Positions 26,267 to 35,146 of a stretch of 64,000 nt of DNA are shown piece after piece (the first letter of the stretch is position 1; every line of letters begins with the position of its first letter). The translations under genes were made by a program, and so were the position numbers. Source of the DNA: G963668605 sp963668605 (GTDB lineage Bacteria; Acidobacteriota; Terriglobia; Bryobacterales; Bryobacteraceae). The stretch is from NCBI GenBank assembly GCA_963668605.1, contig OY764903.1, forward strand, positions 6,200,001 to 6,264,000, given 5' to 3'. The notes below the pieces were generated by a model. That model was not told the origin of the DNA and did not search any database. It worked only from the letters and a program-made list of their open reading frames with translations.

Positions 26267-29200
26267 TCACTTGCTCTTCTCCACCATCCGGAAAATCTGC
26301 GCGCCGTACTTTTCGACGATCTGGAGCCCGACGCCAGGCAGTTCGATCAACTCGCGCGTGGAGAGCGGCCGCGTCTCGGCGATGGCCTGCAGCGCCTTAT
26401 CCGTCAGCACGCGAAAGGCCGGGACGCCCTTCCGTTTGGCCTCGACCATGCGCCATTCGCGCAGCGTAGTTTCGAGCGTGCCGGCAGCCGCAGTTTTCTT
26501 CTTCGGTTTCTTCTCCGCCGCCACACGCTTGCGCTTGCGCGCCACGCGTTCGACAGCGACCGGGATCAGCAGCGGCGTCGCGGCGTCCGCCTGGCGGCCG
26601 GCCGGAGTGAGGCGCACCTTGCGGTATTCGATCTGTTTGCCGTCCTTCTCGAACGACGATTCGATCAGGTCGAGCAACCCGCCGCGCGCCATCGCGCCGA
26701 GCAAGTCTTCCATCTCGCGCCGCTCGAGCGAGCCGTCGCCGAAGAGCTGCGTGTGCAGCCGTCCCGTCGAAATTCCATCGGCCGTCTTCAGCGCCTCCAG
26801 CACGCGCGTCATGTGTCCGCGCTGCGCGCTGCTCGCGGGTTGGAAGCGTTGCGCTACCGCCGCCGTGGGATCGCAGAAATCGCACAGGCCGCAGCGCTCG
26901 CGCGCGTCTTCGATGTCGCCAAAATGGCGAACCAGCGTCGTCATGCGGCAATCGGCCTTTTCGCCGTAGGCCAGCATTAGTTCGAATTGTGCCAGCTTGT
27001 GCGCGCGCTGCGCGACGTACAAATCAAGCCACTCTTCGGTCCCGACGCTGATATTGTCCGCGTAGTCGACGATTGCTCCGCCGTGAATCCAGAGCTTCTC
27101 AAGAGCGATGTCGAATTCTTCTTCCCCCAGGCGGCAACTGATGCGCACCGCTTCCTTCGGCTGCGGCTCGTCGATTAGCGACTTGAAAATGCGGCCCAGC
27201 ACTTTGGGGTCGGGATAATCGCGCTCATAGAAAAAATCGTGCGTGAAGCGATCCGCGTAGGAGTACATCAGGATCGCGCGCGAAGGAGCGCCGTCGCGGC
27301 CCGCGCGGCCGATTTCCTGATAGTAACTTTCGACGCTTCCGGGCAGCGCCGTGTGCAGCACCGTGCGCACGTCCGCCTTGTCGATCCCCATGCCGAACGC
27401 GTTAGTGGCGACAATCACTTCGCTCCGGCCGCTCAGGAAGGCACTCTGCACAGACTCGCGGCGCGCGGCGTCCATCCCAGCGTGATAAGCCTTGGCGGGA
27501 AAGTCGCGATTCAACTCCTCGGCGAGTTTTTCGGCGTCTTTTCTGGTCGGTGCATAGACGATGGCCGGACGCCGCTCCGCATGGCCGAGAATGTCGCGCG
27601 CCAGTCCGAAGCGGCTGCTGGGCGGTGCCTTCACAACTTCTATGGCAATGTTGTCGCGCCGGAATCCGTGTATGAAGCGCCGCGGCGCGCCCAACGCCAA
27701 CTGCTTCGCGATATCGTTCTGCACCAGCGGCGTCGCCGTGGCTGTCAACGCGATCACGGGCGTTGGCCGCAGCATCGGAAGGTATCCGCCGAGCCTGCGA
27801 TAGTCCGGACGAAAATCGTGGCCCCACTGCGAAATGCAATGCGCCTCGTCGATCGCTACCAGGCTGGGCTTGCGTTTCGCGAGCATCTCCGGAAAGCCCG
27901 GCACGCGCAGCCGTTCAGGCGCGATGAACAGAAAATCCAGCTTCCCCGCCAGATACGCCAGGCAGACTTCGCGCGATTCGGCGCGTGCGCGGTTCGAATG
28001 GATTCGTTCCACGGCAAACCCGCGCGCAGCCAATTGCGCCACCTGGTCTTCCATCAACGCAATCAGCGGGCTGACCACCAGCGCTGTACCGCCGCGCGCC
28101 ACCGCGGGCAACTGGTAGCAGAGCGATTTTCCTGATCCGGTCGGCATCACCAACAAGACGTCGTCGCCCGCAGTCAGCGCGGCGCACACCGCTTCCTGAT
28201 TCGCGCGAAACGCTTCGAAACCAAAGCGCTGCTTGAGAATCTCTCGCAGCGTGCCTGCCTGCTGCGGCGTCTCCGCACCCTGTTCGGCGCCCTTCCGAAA
28301 AGCGACCGGCGCGGGTGGAGGCGGCAACACGGGTTTCGCGCTGGCGGCCGCGCTCGCAGCCTTCCCCACCACTTCGCGCACATAGTCCTCGATGCCTTTG
28401 AGAAAGGGCGCCAGTTCGGCTTGCCCGCGCTCGATTCGCTTCAGGTAGGCTTCCCATTGCCCCGTCATCGCCGGGCTTTTCACCTCCGGATGCACGACAT
28501 CAATCAGCGCGATACCCTTCTCTGTGGCTTCCAGACTCTTCCCCGTGCGCACAATGAAATCGCGCTTCAGCAGCACTTCGATGATCTGCGCGCGCGTGGC
28601 GGGCGTCCCCAATCCTGTCTCCTTCATCGCGTCGGAGAGCTCTTTGTCGTCAAGCGTCTTGCCCGCCGTTTCCATGGCCGTTAAGAGGGTTGCTTCGGTC
28701 AACCGCTTGGGCGGGCGCGTCTTCTTGAGGATCGGTTCCGCATTGAGCACATCCTGCGCCTGGCCCTCTGCGAGTCCCGGCGGCAGCGTTTGCGCCGCCT
28801 CCTCGTCTTCCGCGTTGGCGTCCTTCGGCGCCCGCTTCTTGCGCTCCTTGTCACCGCCGATGTCGAGGACCTTCCAGCCGAGTTGCTGCACGGCGGCGCC
28901 GGTCGAATGAAAGCGGTCTTCGCTGCCCAGCGCTACATTGCGAACCAGCGTGATCACCGTCGTCACGTTCCAGATATGGTCCTCATGCCATGCCGAAAGC
29001 AGCCGCCGGCAGATCAGGTCGAAGACCTTCTGCTCGTCCGAGCCCGTGCTGAGACCGTTCGGCGAAACGCCCGTCGGTATGATGGCGTGATGGTCGGAGA
29101 CTTTCGCATCGTCCACGAAGCGCCGTCCCAGCGGACGCTCGCCCGTGCCCGGCGCAAGCAGTCCTTCATAACCAGCGGCGATCCCGCGAATGCTTTTCGA

Positions 29201-30214
29201 TAGCGTCTTCGCCACGTCTGCGGAAAGATGGCGGCTATCCGTGCGCGGGTAGCTGATCAGTTTATGCCGCTCATAGAGCGCCTGGGCCATGTCGAGCGTG
29301 TGCTTGGCGCTGAAGCCATACAGGCGGTTGGCGTGGCGCTGCAATTCAGTCAGATCATAGAGCAGCGGCGGCGACATGCGCTTCGTCTGCGCTTCCATCT
29401 TCTCGATGTGCGCCTCGCCGCCGAGGACGCGCGCGACAATCTCGCCGGCCTCCCTACCGTCGGACGCCAGCCGTTTCGCCGCCTCCATCGGTTCCACACC
29501 GGGGCGGAACCATGTGCCCTCGTACTCCCGCTTATGACCCTGCGCGAACTTGGCCACTATGTTCAGGTAGTCGTCGGGGACAAAAGCGCGGATCGCAAGT
29601 TCGCGTTCCACGACGAGAGCGAGCGTGGGCGTCTGCACGCGGCCCACCGAGTATTCCGCGTTGTAGGCCAGTGTATAGGCGCGCGACAGGTTCATGCCCA
29701 CCAGCCAGTCGGCCCGGCTGCGTCCGCGCGCGGCATCCGCCAGATGGTCGTACTCGCTCCCGCCGCGCAAGTGTGCGAAGCCTCCGCGGATGGCTTCCGG
29801 GGTCAGCGAGGAGATCCACAGGCGCTCCACGGGCTTATCGCTGCCGGCGGCTTCATAGATGTAGCGGAAAATCAGCTCGCCCTCGCGCCCCGCGTCTGTA
29901 GCGCAGATAACGCTCGTAACGCGCGGCGAAGTGAGGATCTTGCGGACTACCTCGAACTGATCCTTGGTATCCTCGCCGACGACCAATGGCCACGCCTCCG
30001 GCAGCATCGGCAACTGATCGCGGCGCCAACTGCGCCACTCCGGGCGGATCTCATGCGGCTGCGCCAGCGCCACCAGGTGACCGATAGCCCACGTGACTAT
30101 GTACCCGTTCCCATGCAGGTAGCCTTCGCCGCGCGATGTTGCCTTCAGTTCTCGTGCAATGTCGCGCGCCACCGAAGGCTTCTCGGCGACGACCGCGACG
30201 CTGGTTTGCGCCAT
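26267..30214 (-). CDS. Topoisomerase III - RecQ helicase fusion
   Basis: One open frame of 1315 residues. The N-terminal part (about 1-620) is type IA DNA topoisomerase III: Toprim VAEKPSVARDIARELKA and DAGREGELIFRYIY, and the active-site Tyr in LISYPRTDSRHL (about residue 320). A short linker rich in Ala/Pro leads to RecQ: zero motif FGFEAFRANQEAV (about 655), Walker A MPTGSGKSLCYQ (about 695), DEAH box AIDEAHCISQWGH (about 790), ATNAFGMGIDKADVR, and Zn ligands RCGLCDFC. The C-terminus carries a winged helix and an HRDC domain (about 1235-1315). In cells separate RecQ and Top3 cooperate to undo crossed DNA strands; here both activities are on one chain. Confidence 0.95.
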   Translation of the reverse strand: MAQTSVAVVAEKPSVARDIARELKATSRGEGYLHGNGYIVTWAIGHLVALAQPHEIRPEWRSWRRDQLPMLPEAWPLVVGEDTKDQFEVVRKILTSPRVTSVICATDAGREGELIFRYIYEAAGSDKPVERLWISSLTPEAIRGGFAHLRGGSEYDHLADAARGRSRADWLVGMNLSRAYTLAYNAEYSVGRVQTPTLALVVERELAIRAFVPDDYLNIVAKFAQGHKREYEGTWFRPGVEPMEAAKRLASDGREAGEIVARVLGGEAHIEKMEAQTKRMSPPLLYDLTELQRHANRLYGFSAKHTLDMAQALYERHKLISYPRTDSRHLSADVAKTLSKSIRGIAAGYEGLLAPGTGERPLGRRFVDDAKVSDHHAIIPTGVSPNGLSTGSDEQKVFDLICRRLLSAWHEDHIWNVTTVITLVRNVALGSEDRFHSTGAAVQQLGWKVLDIGGDKERKKRAPKDANAEDEEAAQTLPPGLAEGQAQDVLNAEPILKKTRPPKRLTEATLLTAMETAGKTLDDKELSDAMKETGLGTPATRAQIIEVLLKRDFIVRTGKSLEATEKGIALIDVVHPEVKSPAMTGQWEAYLKRIERGQAELAPFLKGIEDYVREVVGKAASAAASAKPVLPPPPAPVAFRKGAEQGAETPQQAGTLREILKQRFGFEAFRANQEAVCAALTAGDDVLLVMPTGSGKSLCYQLPAVARGGTALVVSPLIALMEDQVAQLAARGFAVERIHSNRARAESREVCLAYLAGKLDFLFIAPERLRVPGFPEMLAKRKPSLVAIDEAHCISQWGHDFRPDYRRLGGYLPMLRPTPVIALTATATPLVQNDIAKQLALGAPRRFIHGFRRDNIAIEVVKAPPSSRFGLARDILGHAERRPAIVYAPTRKDAEKLAEELNRDFPAKAYHAGMDAARRESVQSAFLSGRSEVIVATNAFGMGIDKADVRTVLHTALPGSVESYYQEIGRAGRDGAPSRAILMYSYADRFTHDFFYERDYPDPKVLGRIFKSLIDEPQPKEAVRISCRLGEEEFDIALEKLWIHGGAIVDYADNISVGTEEWLDLYVAQRAHKLAQFELMLAYGEKADCRMTTLVRHFGDIEDARERCGLCDFCDPTAAVAQRFQPASSAQRGHMTRVLEALKTADGISTGRLHTQLFGDGSLERREMEDLLGAMARGGLLDLIESSFEKDGKQIEYRKVRLTPAGRQADAATPLLIPVAVERVARKRKRVAAEKKPKKKTAAAGTLETTLREWRMVEAKRKGVPAFRVLTDKALQAIAETRPLSTRELIELPGVGLQIVEKYGAQIFRMVEKSK

Positions 30215-30394
30215 GCTAACTTTCGAGCTTAGCAGGCCTTGCCGTGAGTGGATCGGTCACCACGCTGCGGCCAAAGACCTTTTCCCTTGACTCAGTGACG
30301 GGGCTACGGCACGATGATCTTGTGGGTGGCATCAGGGGGATGCCTTCCAGAGTAGTTACTAATCGTGTGCCTCTGAGGCCAATGGAGCAGCGCA

Positions 30395-31120
30395 GTGAAC
30401 CCAACACCACAGCTCGGCGATCGGCACGCCGAAGAGATCTCGCGCATTCGCACGGAATATGAGCGGCGCAGCCGCGACATTCCAGAGGGCTATTACGACC
30501 TGCGGCATCCCGTGAATCAGTTCTTTCATCAACAGACAGTCCGGGCCTGCCTTGGGATGCTCGCGGTGGCCGGGGCAATGCCGCTCGATGGCAAACGCAT
30601 TGCGGATGTGGGATGCGGGTCCGGGTCGTGGCTGCTTGAATTCCTCCAATGGGGCGCGCGAGTGGAAGACCTTGCTGGAGTCGATCTGGACTCCGAGAAG
30701 ATTCGAAAAGCGAAATTGCGCCTGCCTGGAGTCTCATTGACCGTTGGAGACGCCTGCTCTTTGCCGTGGCCCGGCAATTCACTGGATCTGGTCAGCCAGT
30801 TTACCGTCTTCACTTCCATCCTCGATGCTGGCGTGAAGAGAAGCCTTGCGGCTGAAATGATGCGCGTACTGAAGCCTGGCGGATACGTCCTGTGGTACGA
30901 TTTCCGCGTTAACAATCCACGAAATCCCAATGTGCGCAGAGTCTCGGCGCCCGAACTACGCACGCTCTTTCCCGGCTGTGCGATTTCGCTGCGCTCGGTA
31001 ACGCTAGCGCCGCCTCTGGCTCGCATGCTGGTGCCGATTTCGTGGATCTCCGCTTTGATGCTCGAAAAAATACCGCTACTGCGTACCCACTACGCCGCTT
31101 TGATTCAGAAGCCGGCTTAA
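30395..31120 (+). CDS. Class I SAM-dependent methyltransferase
   Basis: A 241-residue methyltransferase. SAM motif I is IADVGCGSGSWLLEFL, motif II is GVDLDSEKIRKAK, and MMRVLKPGGYVLWYD is typical of the Methyltransf_11 group. The GTG start at 30395 has GGAG about 8 bases upstream; no better ATG is available. The substrate is unknown; the N-terminal IRTEYERRSRDIPEGYYDLRHP is reminiscent of methyltransferases in glycan or lipid pathways. It is divergent from the topoisomerase-helicase gene across 180 bases in which I see no feature beyond the presumed promoters. Confidence 0.88.
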   Translation: MNPTPQLGDRHAEEISRIRTEYERRSRDIPEGYYDLRHPVNQFFHQQTVRACLGMLAVAGAMPLDGKRIADVGCGSGSWLLEFLQWGARVEDLAGVDLDSEKIRKAKLRLPGVSLTVGDACSLPWPGNSLDLVSQFTVFTSILDAGVKRSLAAEMMRVLKPGGYVLWYDFRVNNPRNPNVRRVSAPELRTLFPGCAISLRSVTLAPPLARMLVPISWISALMLEKIPLLRTHYAALIQKPA

Positions 31121-31196
31121 GTTCCGGCGGTAGTCTCCGAAAAGCCTGCCGGTTGTTTCCCAAAATCGTCCTGGCCAAGGGTAGTATTAGTGATAA

Positions 31197-32057
31197 ATGC
31201 GAATTAGTCATCTGGCGCCGCTCGGGTTCTTCTGCCTGGCCGTGTGCTGCGCTCAGAACAATACACTCGAAGGCCCCGGCGGCGACTGGGACAAACGCTC
31301 CTACCCGATTCTGGTTCCGCTTCTTGAGAAGGCGCCAACCATCGACGGCGACTTGCGCGAATGGAAGTACAACGCGTTCACGGACGGCGTCTGGGATGCG
31401 CTGCGCGTGCGCCAGGCTCCCTGGTACGACCCCGGCCGCAACCGGCTGACCGACCATGGCAACGAGCCGGCCCTGGAAGACGATTTGAACGCGCGCTACT
31501 ATCTCGCCTGGGACAAGCAGTATCTCTATTTCGGAGCCGAGGTGCACGACAACGCCAACGACGTTGACGACCCCGCGCACGAACCCAAGCGCTGGTATTT
31601 TAAGGATTCCATCTGTTGGTTCATCGAAGCGCCGCGCGCGGCGAAGGGACAGCTTTTCGGCCAGGGCGACAATGCTTTCTGCTTCGTTATCGACCCGCGC
31701 AAACCGGACTACGGCGCATGGTGGCGGCACGGCAGCCCTACGCGCACTTACATTGAGGAAGCGATCCCGAAGACCGCCGTTGCCTATTCAATCCGCATGA
31801 ATCCGTGGGGGCGCAGCGCTGGCGATTTTATTCTGGAAGCCCGCGTGGCCATGGCCCCGACTTTGGGCGCCAGCAGCCCGGCCTGGCACGCTCCCCGCAT
31901 CGGCGACGAGTACGGCCTCGAGATCGTCCACACCGACCCTGACGGCGGAGCCTATGGCGGTCACCTGATGATCTATGGGACCGGCGACCGCTCCGAAAGC
32001 TGGGGCCACATGCGACTGACCGGCCCGCTGCCGGCGCTCGAACGAAAATCGCAGTAG
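31197..32057 (+). CDS. Exported CBM9-like carbohydrate-binding protein
   Basis: A 286-residue secreted protein. A signal peptide (MRISHLAPLGFFCLAVCCA) ends with a Cys pair that could be a lipobox-like site. The rest matches the pattern of family 9 carbohydrate-binding/cytochrome-like domains: APTIDGDLREWKY, YYLAWDKQYLYFGAEVHD, RYFKDSICWFIEAP-like segments and FILEARVAM. No catalytic domain is seen. It likely binds a polysaccharide at the cell surface. Confidence 0.75.
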   Translation: MRISHLAPLGFFCLAVCCAQNNTLEGPGGDWDKRSYPILVPLLEKAPTIDGDLREWKYNAFTDGVWDALRVRQAPWYDPGRNRLTDHGNEPALEDDLNARYYLAWDKQYLYFGAEVHDNANDVDDPAHEPKRWYFKDSICWFIEAPRAAKGQLFGQGDNAFCFVIDPRKPDYGAWWRHGSPTRTYIEEAIPKTAVAYSIRMNPWGRSAGDFILEARVAMAPTLGASSPAWHAPRIGDEYGLEIVHTDPDGGAYGGHLMIYGTGDRSESWGHMRLTGPLPALERKSQ

Positions 32058-32066
32058 CGACCAACG

Positions 32067-32777
32067 TTACAGAATGCCAAAGCGCTCGAAGGCCGCGCGC
32101 GCCGTCATCCCGTCTTCGAGCGCCTTTCTGACGACCTTTTCCGCGCGCGCCTTCTCGATGGCCGCGCAAAACACCGCTTCCTCCGCCTCGTGCGGCACGA
32201 CGCACACGCCATCGAGATCGCCGCACAAAATATCGCCCGGTTCGATCCTGGCCTGGCCGATTTCGATGGGAATGCGAAAGTCCACCACTTTGCCGCGCGG
32301 CCCCTGATCCTGGGCATAGCATCCATAAGAGAACGTGGGAAAGCCGAGTTCGAGAACGCCTCGCGTGTCGCGCGAGTAGCCGTCCAACACAGCGCCGGCC
32401 GCGCCGCAGCGGATCGCCCGCGTGCTCATCAACTCGCCCCATAGTGCGTATTGCGGCGAAGCGCCGGTGCATACATACACCTCGTTGCGCTGGAGTTCGT
32501 CGAGGGCATCCAACATGAGTCCGAACGGCTGTGCGGTCAGGGGGTTCCTGGTGCCGGTCTGCGTCTCCTCAAAGAAATCGGCCTCCAGCACTGTCATGGC
32601 GCGTCCGAACAGCACCATGTCACGCGCCAGCGGTTGGATGCGCGGAGGCAGAAACTGGCGCCGCAGTTTGAGCTTGTCCATTACGTCTCCGATGACGGCG
32701 GTAAACAGCTCGCGGCGCGCAATTGCGAATAATTCTTCGTCGTTTTTCCAAAGTAAGGGCATGAATACGGAAAGCAT
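32067..32777 (-). CDS. RraA-family protein (aldolase / dimethylmenaquinone methyltransferase-like)
   Basis: A 236-residue RraA-like protein. The family motifs are AVIGDVMDKLKLRRQFLP, LWGELMSTRAIRCGAAGAVLDGYSRDT (the Gly-rich Asp loop with the Arg) and PGDILCGDLDGVCVVP. Members include HMG/CHA aldolases and regulators of RNase E; sequence alone does not separate them. The neighbour on the same strand is an MFS transporter of the sugar-acid type, 29 bases upstream, so a role in sugar acid breakdown is plausible but inferred. Confidence 0.85.
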   Translation of the reverse strand: MLSVFMPLLWKNDEELFAIARRELFTAVIGDVMDKLKLRRQFLPPRIQPLARDMVLFGRAMTVLEADFFEETQTGTRNPLTAQPFGLMLDALDELQRNEVYVCTGASPQYALWGELMSTRAIRCGAAGAVLDGYSRDTRGVLELGFPTFSYGCYAQDQGPRGKVVDFRIPIEIGQARIEPGDILCGDLDGVCVVPHEAEEAVFCAAIEKARAEKVVRKALEDGMTARAAFERFGIL

Positions 32778-32806
32778 ATCATCGGGCGCTGGTGTCAGGC
32801 GCGTAG

Positions 32807-34078
32807 CTACTCAGTCGACAGCGGTTCAATCCGCGGGATCATGATCTGAATCAGGCCCAGAATAAAGAGGTAAGAGAAACCGGCCCAGGCGAAGATCGCG
32901 ACGTAACTACCGGTGAACTGTAGGATCAGTCCGACGGCGGAAGCTACCACCATGCCGCCGATCGATCCGCCGAAGCCGCTGATTCCTGTTACCGTGCTCA
33001 CTGCGTTCTTCGGATAGATGTCCGAGATCATCGCGAACAGGTTGGAGGCCCATCCCTGATGACCGGCCGTCGCCAGGCCCAGCACAGCCACGGCGGCCCA
33101 GACGTTGCTTACGTGCGTGGCCGTGATCACGGGAACGACCATCAAGGCGCACGCCAGAATGGCGAGCTTGCGCGCCGCGTTCACACTCCAGCCGCGGCGA
33201 ATCAGCATGGAAGAGAGCCAGCCGCCAAAGATGCTGCCCGCGTCCGCGGCGAGATACACCACTACGAGCGGCGGTCCGATCCGGTCGAGCGTCAAGCCGT
33301 GCTGCGTATAGAGAAACTTCGGAACCCAGTAAAGGTAGAACCACCAGACGGGGTCCGTTAGGAAGCGCGCCAGAATCAGCGCCCAGGTTTGGCGATAGCG
33401 CAGCAACTGTCCCCACGGCACGGCCGCCTGACTCTCTTCGTGGTCGCTTTGAATATGCGCCAGTTCGGCCGCCGACACGCGCGGGTGCACGGACGGCGAG
33501 CGGTACAAAAGCCACCACGCCACCACCCAAATCAGTCCCAACGCGCCAGTGAGCAGGAACGCCACTCTCCAACCCAGGTGCAGAGCAATCCACGGAACCA
33601 TCAGCGGCGTGAGGATCGCTCCGATGTTGGAACCGCAATTGAACAGGCCCACCGCGAGAGCGCGCTCGCGACGCGGGAACCACTCCGCTACGGTCTTCAC
33701 CGCCGCCGGAAAATTTCCTGCTTCGCCGAAGCCAAGAAAAAATCGCGCCATGCCGAAACCGAACGGCGTGGCGGCCAGTGCGTGCGCCATCGCGGCCAGA
33801 CTCCACCATGCGATCGAGAGCACGTAGCCGCGGCGTGTTCCGATCCGATCGATGGCCCACCCGAATACGAGCAACCCGATCGCGTAAGCCGCCTGAAAGG
33901 CCGTGACGATGAAGCCGTACTGGGCTTCCGACCAGCCAATCTCCTTCTGCAACGGTGCGGCGAGGATGCCGAGAATTTGCCTGTCGATGTAATTGACCGT
34001 CGTCGCGAAGAAGAGCAGCGCGATGATCACCCACCGGAAACCGCCTCGCGGATTGGCTGCGGTCATAGGCTGGGCCAA
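32807..34078 (-). CDS. MFS transporter, hexuronate/anion:cation symporter type
   Basis: A 423-residue transporter with 12 predicted hydrophobic segments. The start WVIIALLFFATTVNYIDRQILGI and the loop FGWAIDRIGTRRGY are hallmarks of the ExuT/anion:cation symporter group, which imports hexuronates and related sugar acids by proton symport. GFGEAGNFPAAVKTVAEWFPRRERALAVG is the other family signature. It precedes the RraA-like gene on the same strand, so the pair may serve one substrate. Confidence 0.9.
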   Translation of the reverse strand: MAQPMTAANPRGGFRWVIIALLFFATTVNYIDRQILGILAAPLQKEIGWSEAQYGFIVTAFQAAYAIGLLVFGWAIDRIGTRRGYVLSIAWWSLAAMAHALAATPFGFGMARFFLGFGEAGNFPAAVKTVAEWFPRRERALAVGLFNCGSNIGAILTPLMVPWIALHLGWRVAFLLTGALGLIWVVAWWLLYRSPSVHPRVSAAELAHIQSDHEESQAAVPWGQLLRYRQTWALILARFLTDPVWWFYLYWVPKFLYTQHGLTLDRIGPPLVVVYLAADAGSIFGGWLSSMLIRRGWSVNAARKLAILACALMVVPVITATHVSNVWAAVAVLGLATAGHQGWASNLFAMISDIYPKNAVSTVTGISGFGGSIGGMVVASAVGLILQFTGSYVAIFAWAGFSYLFILGLIQIMIPRIEPLSTE

Positions 34079-34183
34079 CTCCGCTGAGTCCTGGTTTCTC
34101 TCGCCATGCGATTCATCTCAGCACCCAGCATATGCCAGGAACCGGCGCCCCGTGTGTGCGCTGCACATCCAGACGCACGAGTT

Positions 34184-34549
34184 TCAATGCCGGAATTCCG
34201 CGGGAGTAACACTGAACTCACTCTTGAAAGTACGGCTAAAATGACTGCTATTGCGAAACCCTGCTCGCGCAGTAACTTCTTTCACGGATAAGTTTGTATG
34301 TTTAAGCAGCCGCACGGCCTCCCGCAGCTTTGCCAGTTTTACGAATTGTGCGGGAGTAAGGCCGATTTGTTCGCGGAATAAGTGCGCAAAGCGCGAAGCG
34401 GACAGGCCCACGCTTGCTGCAAGCTGCTCGATTGTATCTGCGCCACAGCCATTGAAGCGTCCGATCCGTTCGGCCGCGGCTCTGATTCTATCGTCGGCCC
34501 CCGGCAGGTTGATACGGTAGTAAGCCGCCGCCAGTTTTCGCACGACCAC
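34184..34549 (-). CDS. AraC-type DNA-binding domain, sensor part missing
   Basis: A 121-residue protein containing only the two helix-turn-helix motifs of AraC regulators (IEQLAASVGLSASRFAHLFREQIG and VKEVTARAGFRNSSHFSRTFKSEFSVTP). The start is a GTG; an in-frame TAG lies seven codons farther upstream, so no N-terminal sensor domain can be attached in this frame. It is either a stand-alone HTH protein or, more likely, a truncated regulator. It lies just upstream (minus strand) of the MFS-RraA pair, which it may once have controlled. Confidence 0.6.
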   Translation of the reverse strand: MVVRKLAAAYYRINLPGADDRIRAAAERIGRFNGCGADTIEQLAASVGLSASRFAHLFREQIGLTPAQFVKLAKLREAVRLLKHTNLSVKEVTARAGFRNSSHFSRTFKSEFSVTPAEFRH

Positions 34550-34696
34550 AAGGTTGGCACTCCATTCCTAATAATGTCAACCCGGAAATCAAGAAAAAAG
34601 CGCGACCTTCCACGAAATAGCAGAAACAGAACATCAAATCTTCTTGTCTTTAATTGAATCACTCCTGATACTCGAACTGGAAGCGAAAGTAATTAC

Positions 34697-35128
34697 ATGC
34701 GAAACGCATTCCTGACTCTCTTTCTTGCCACAATATTGCTGGCCCAAGGCCAGCCCAGGCAGGCTCCGCCCCCCGACGACCCGGTTCTCTTCCGCTACTT
34801 CTTTGAAGCGCAATCCGATCCCGGCAAGGTGCAGGCCAGCGCTAATGCCTCGATCAACGCCAAAGAATCGCCGAAGCTGGCTGTGATTCTCCAATCGGTG
34901 GCGAAGGACCTCCGGACGTTGGATCAGCAGCGCCAAGCCTATCTCGACATCATGCTGAAACGGCAGCAGCGGCCCAATCCGGCCACGCTCCAAGCCTTCG
35001 AGTCCCGCAAATACCTGCTCTCGGCCGGAGGCACGAACCAGATCCGGCGCGGCGTTTCGCACCAGGGCTGGCAGGAGTTAAGGGCGCATGTGAACGGACC
35101 ATTTCGCGCCGCCCTTGTATCGCGTTAG
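34697..35128 (+). CDS. Small exported hypothetical protein
   Basis: 143 residues with a clear signal peptide (MRNAFLTLFLATILLAQG) and a Pro-rich mature start (QPRQAPPPDDP). The remainder is helix-prone and polar (SVAKDLRTLDQQRQAYLDIML). It is not a family I can name. It is followed after 18 bases by the broken repeat protein and may be in the same transcription unit. Confidence 0.6.
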   Translation: MRNAFLTLFLATILLAQGQPRQAPPPDDPVLFRYFFEAQSDPGKVQASANASINAKESPKLAVILQSVAKDLRTLDQQRQAYLDIMLKRQQRPNPATLQAFESRKYLLSAGGTNQIRRGVSHQGWQELRAHVNGPFRAALVSR

Positions 35129-35146
35129 GCACGGAGGATACCCGCA

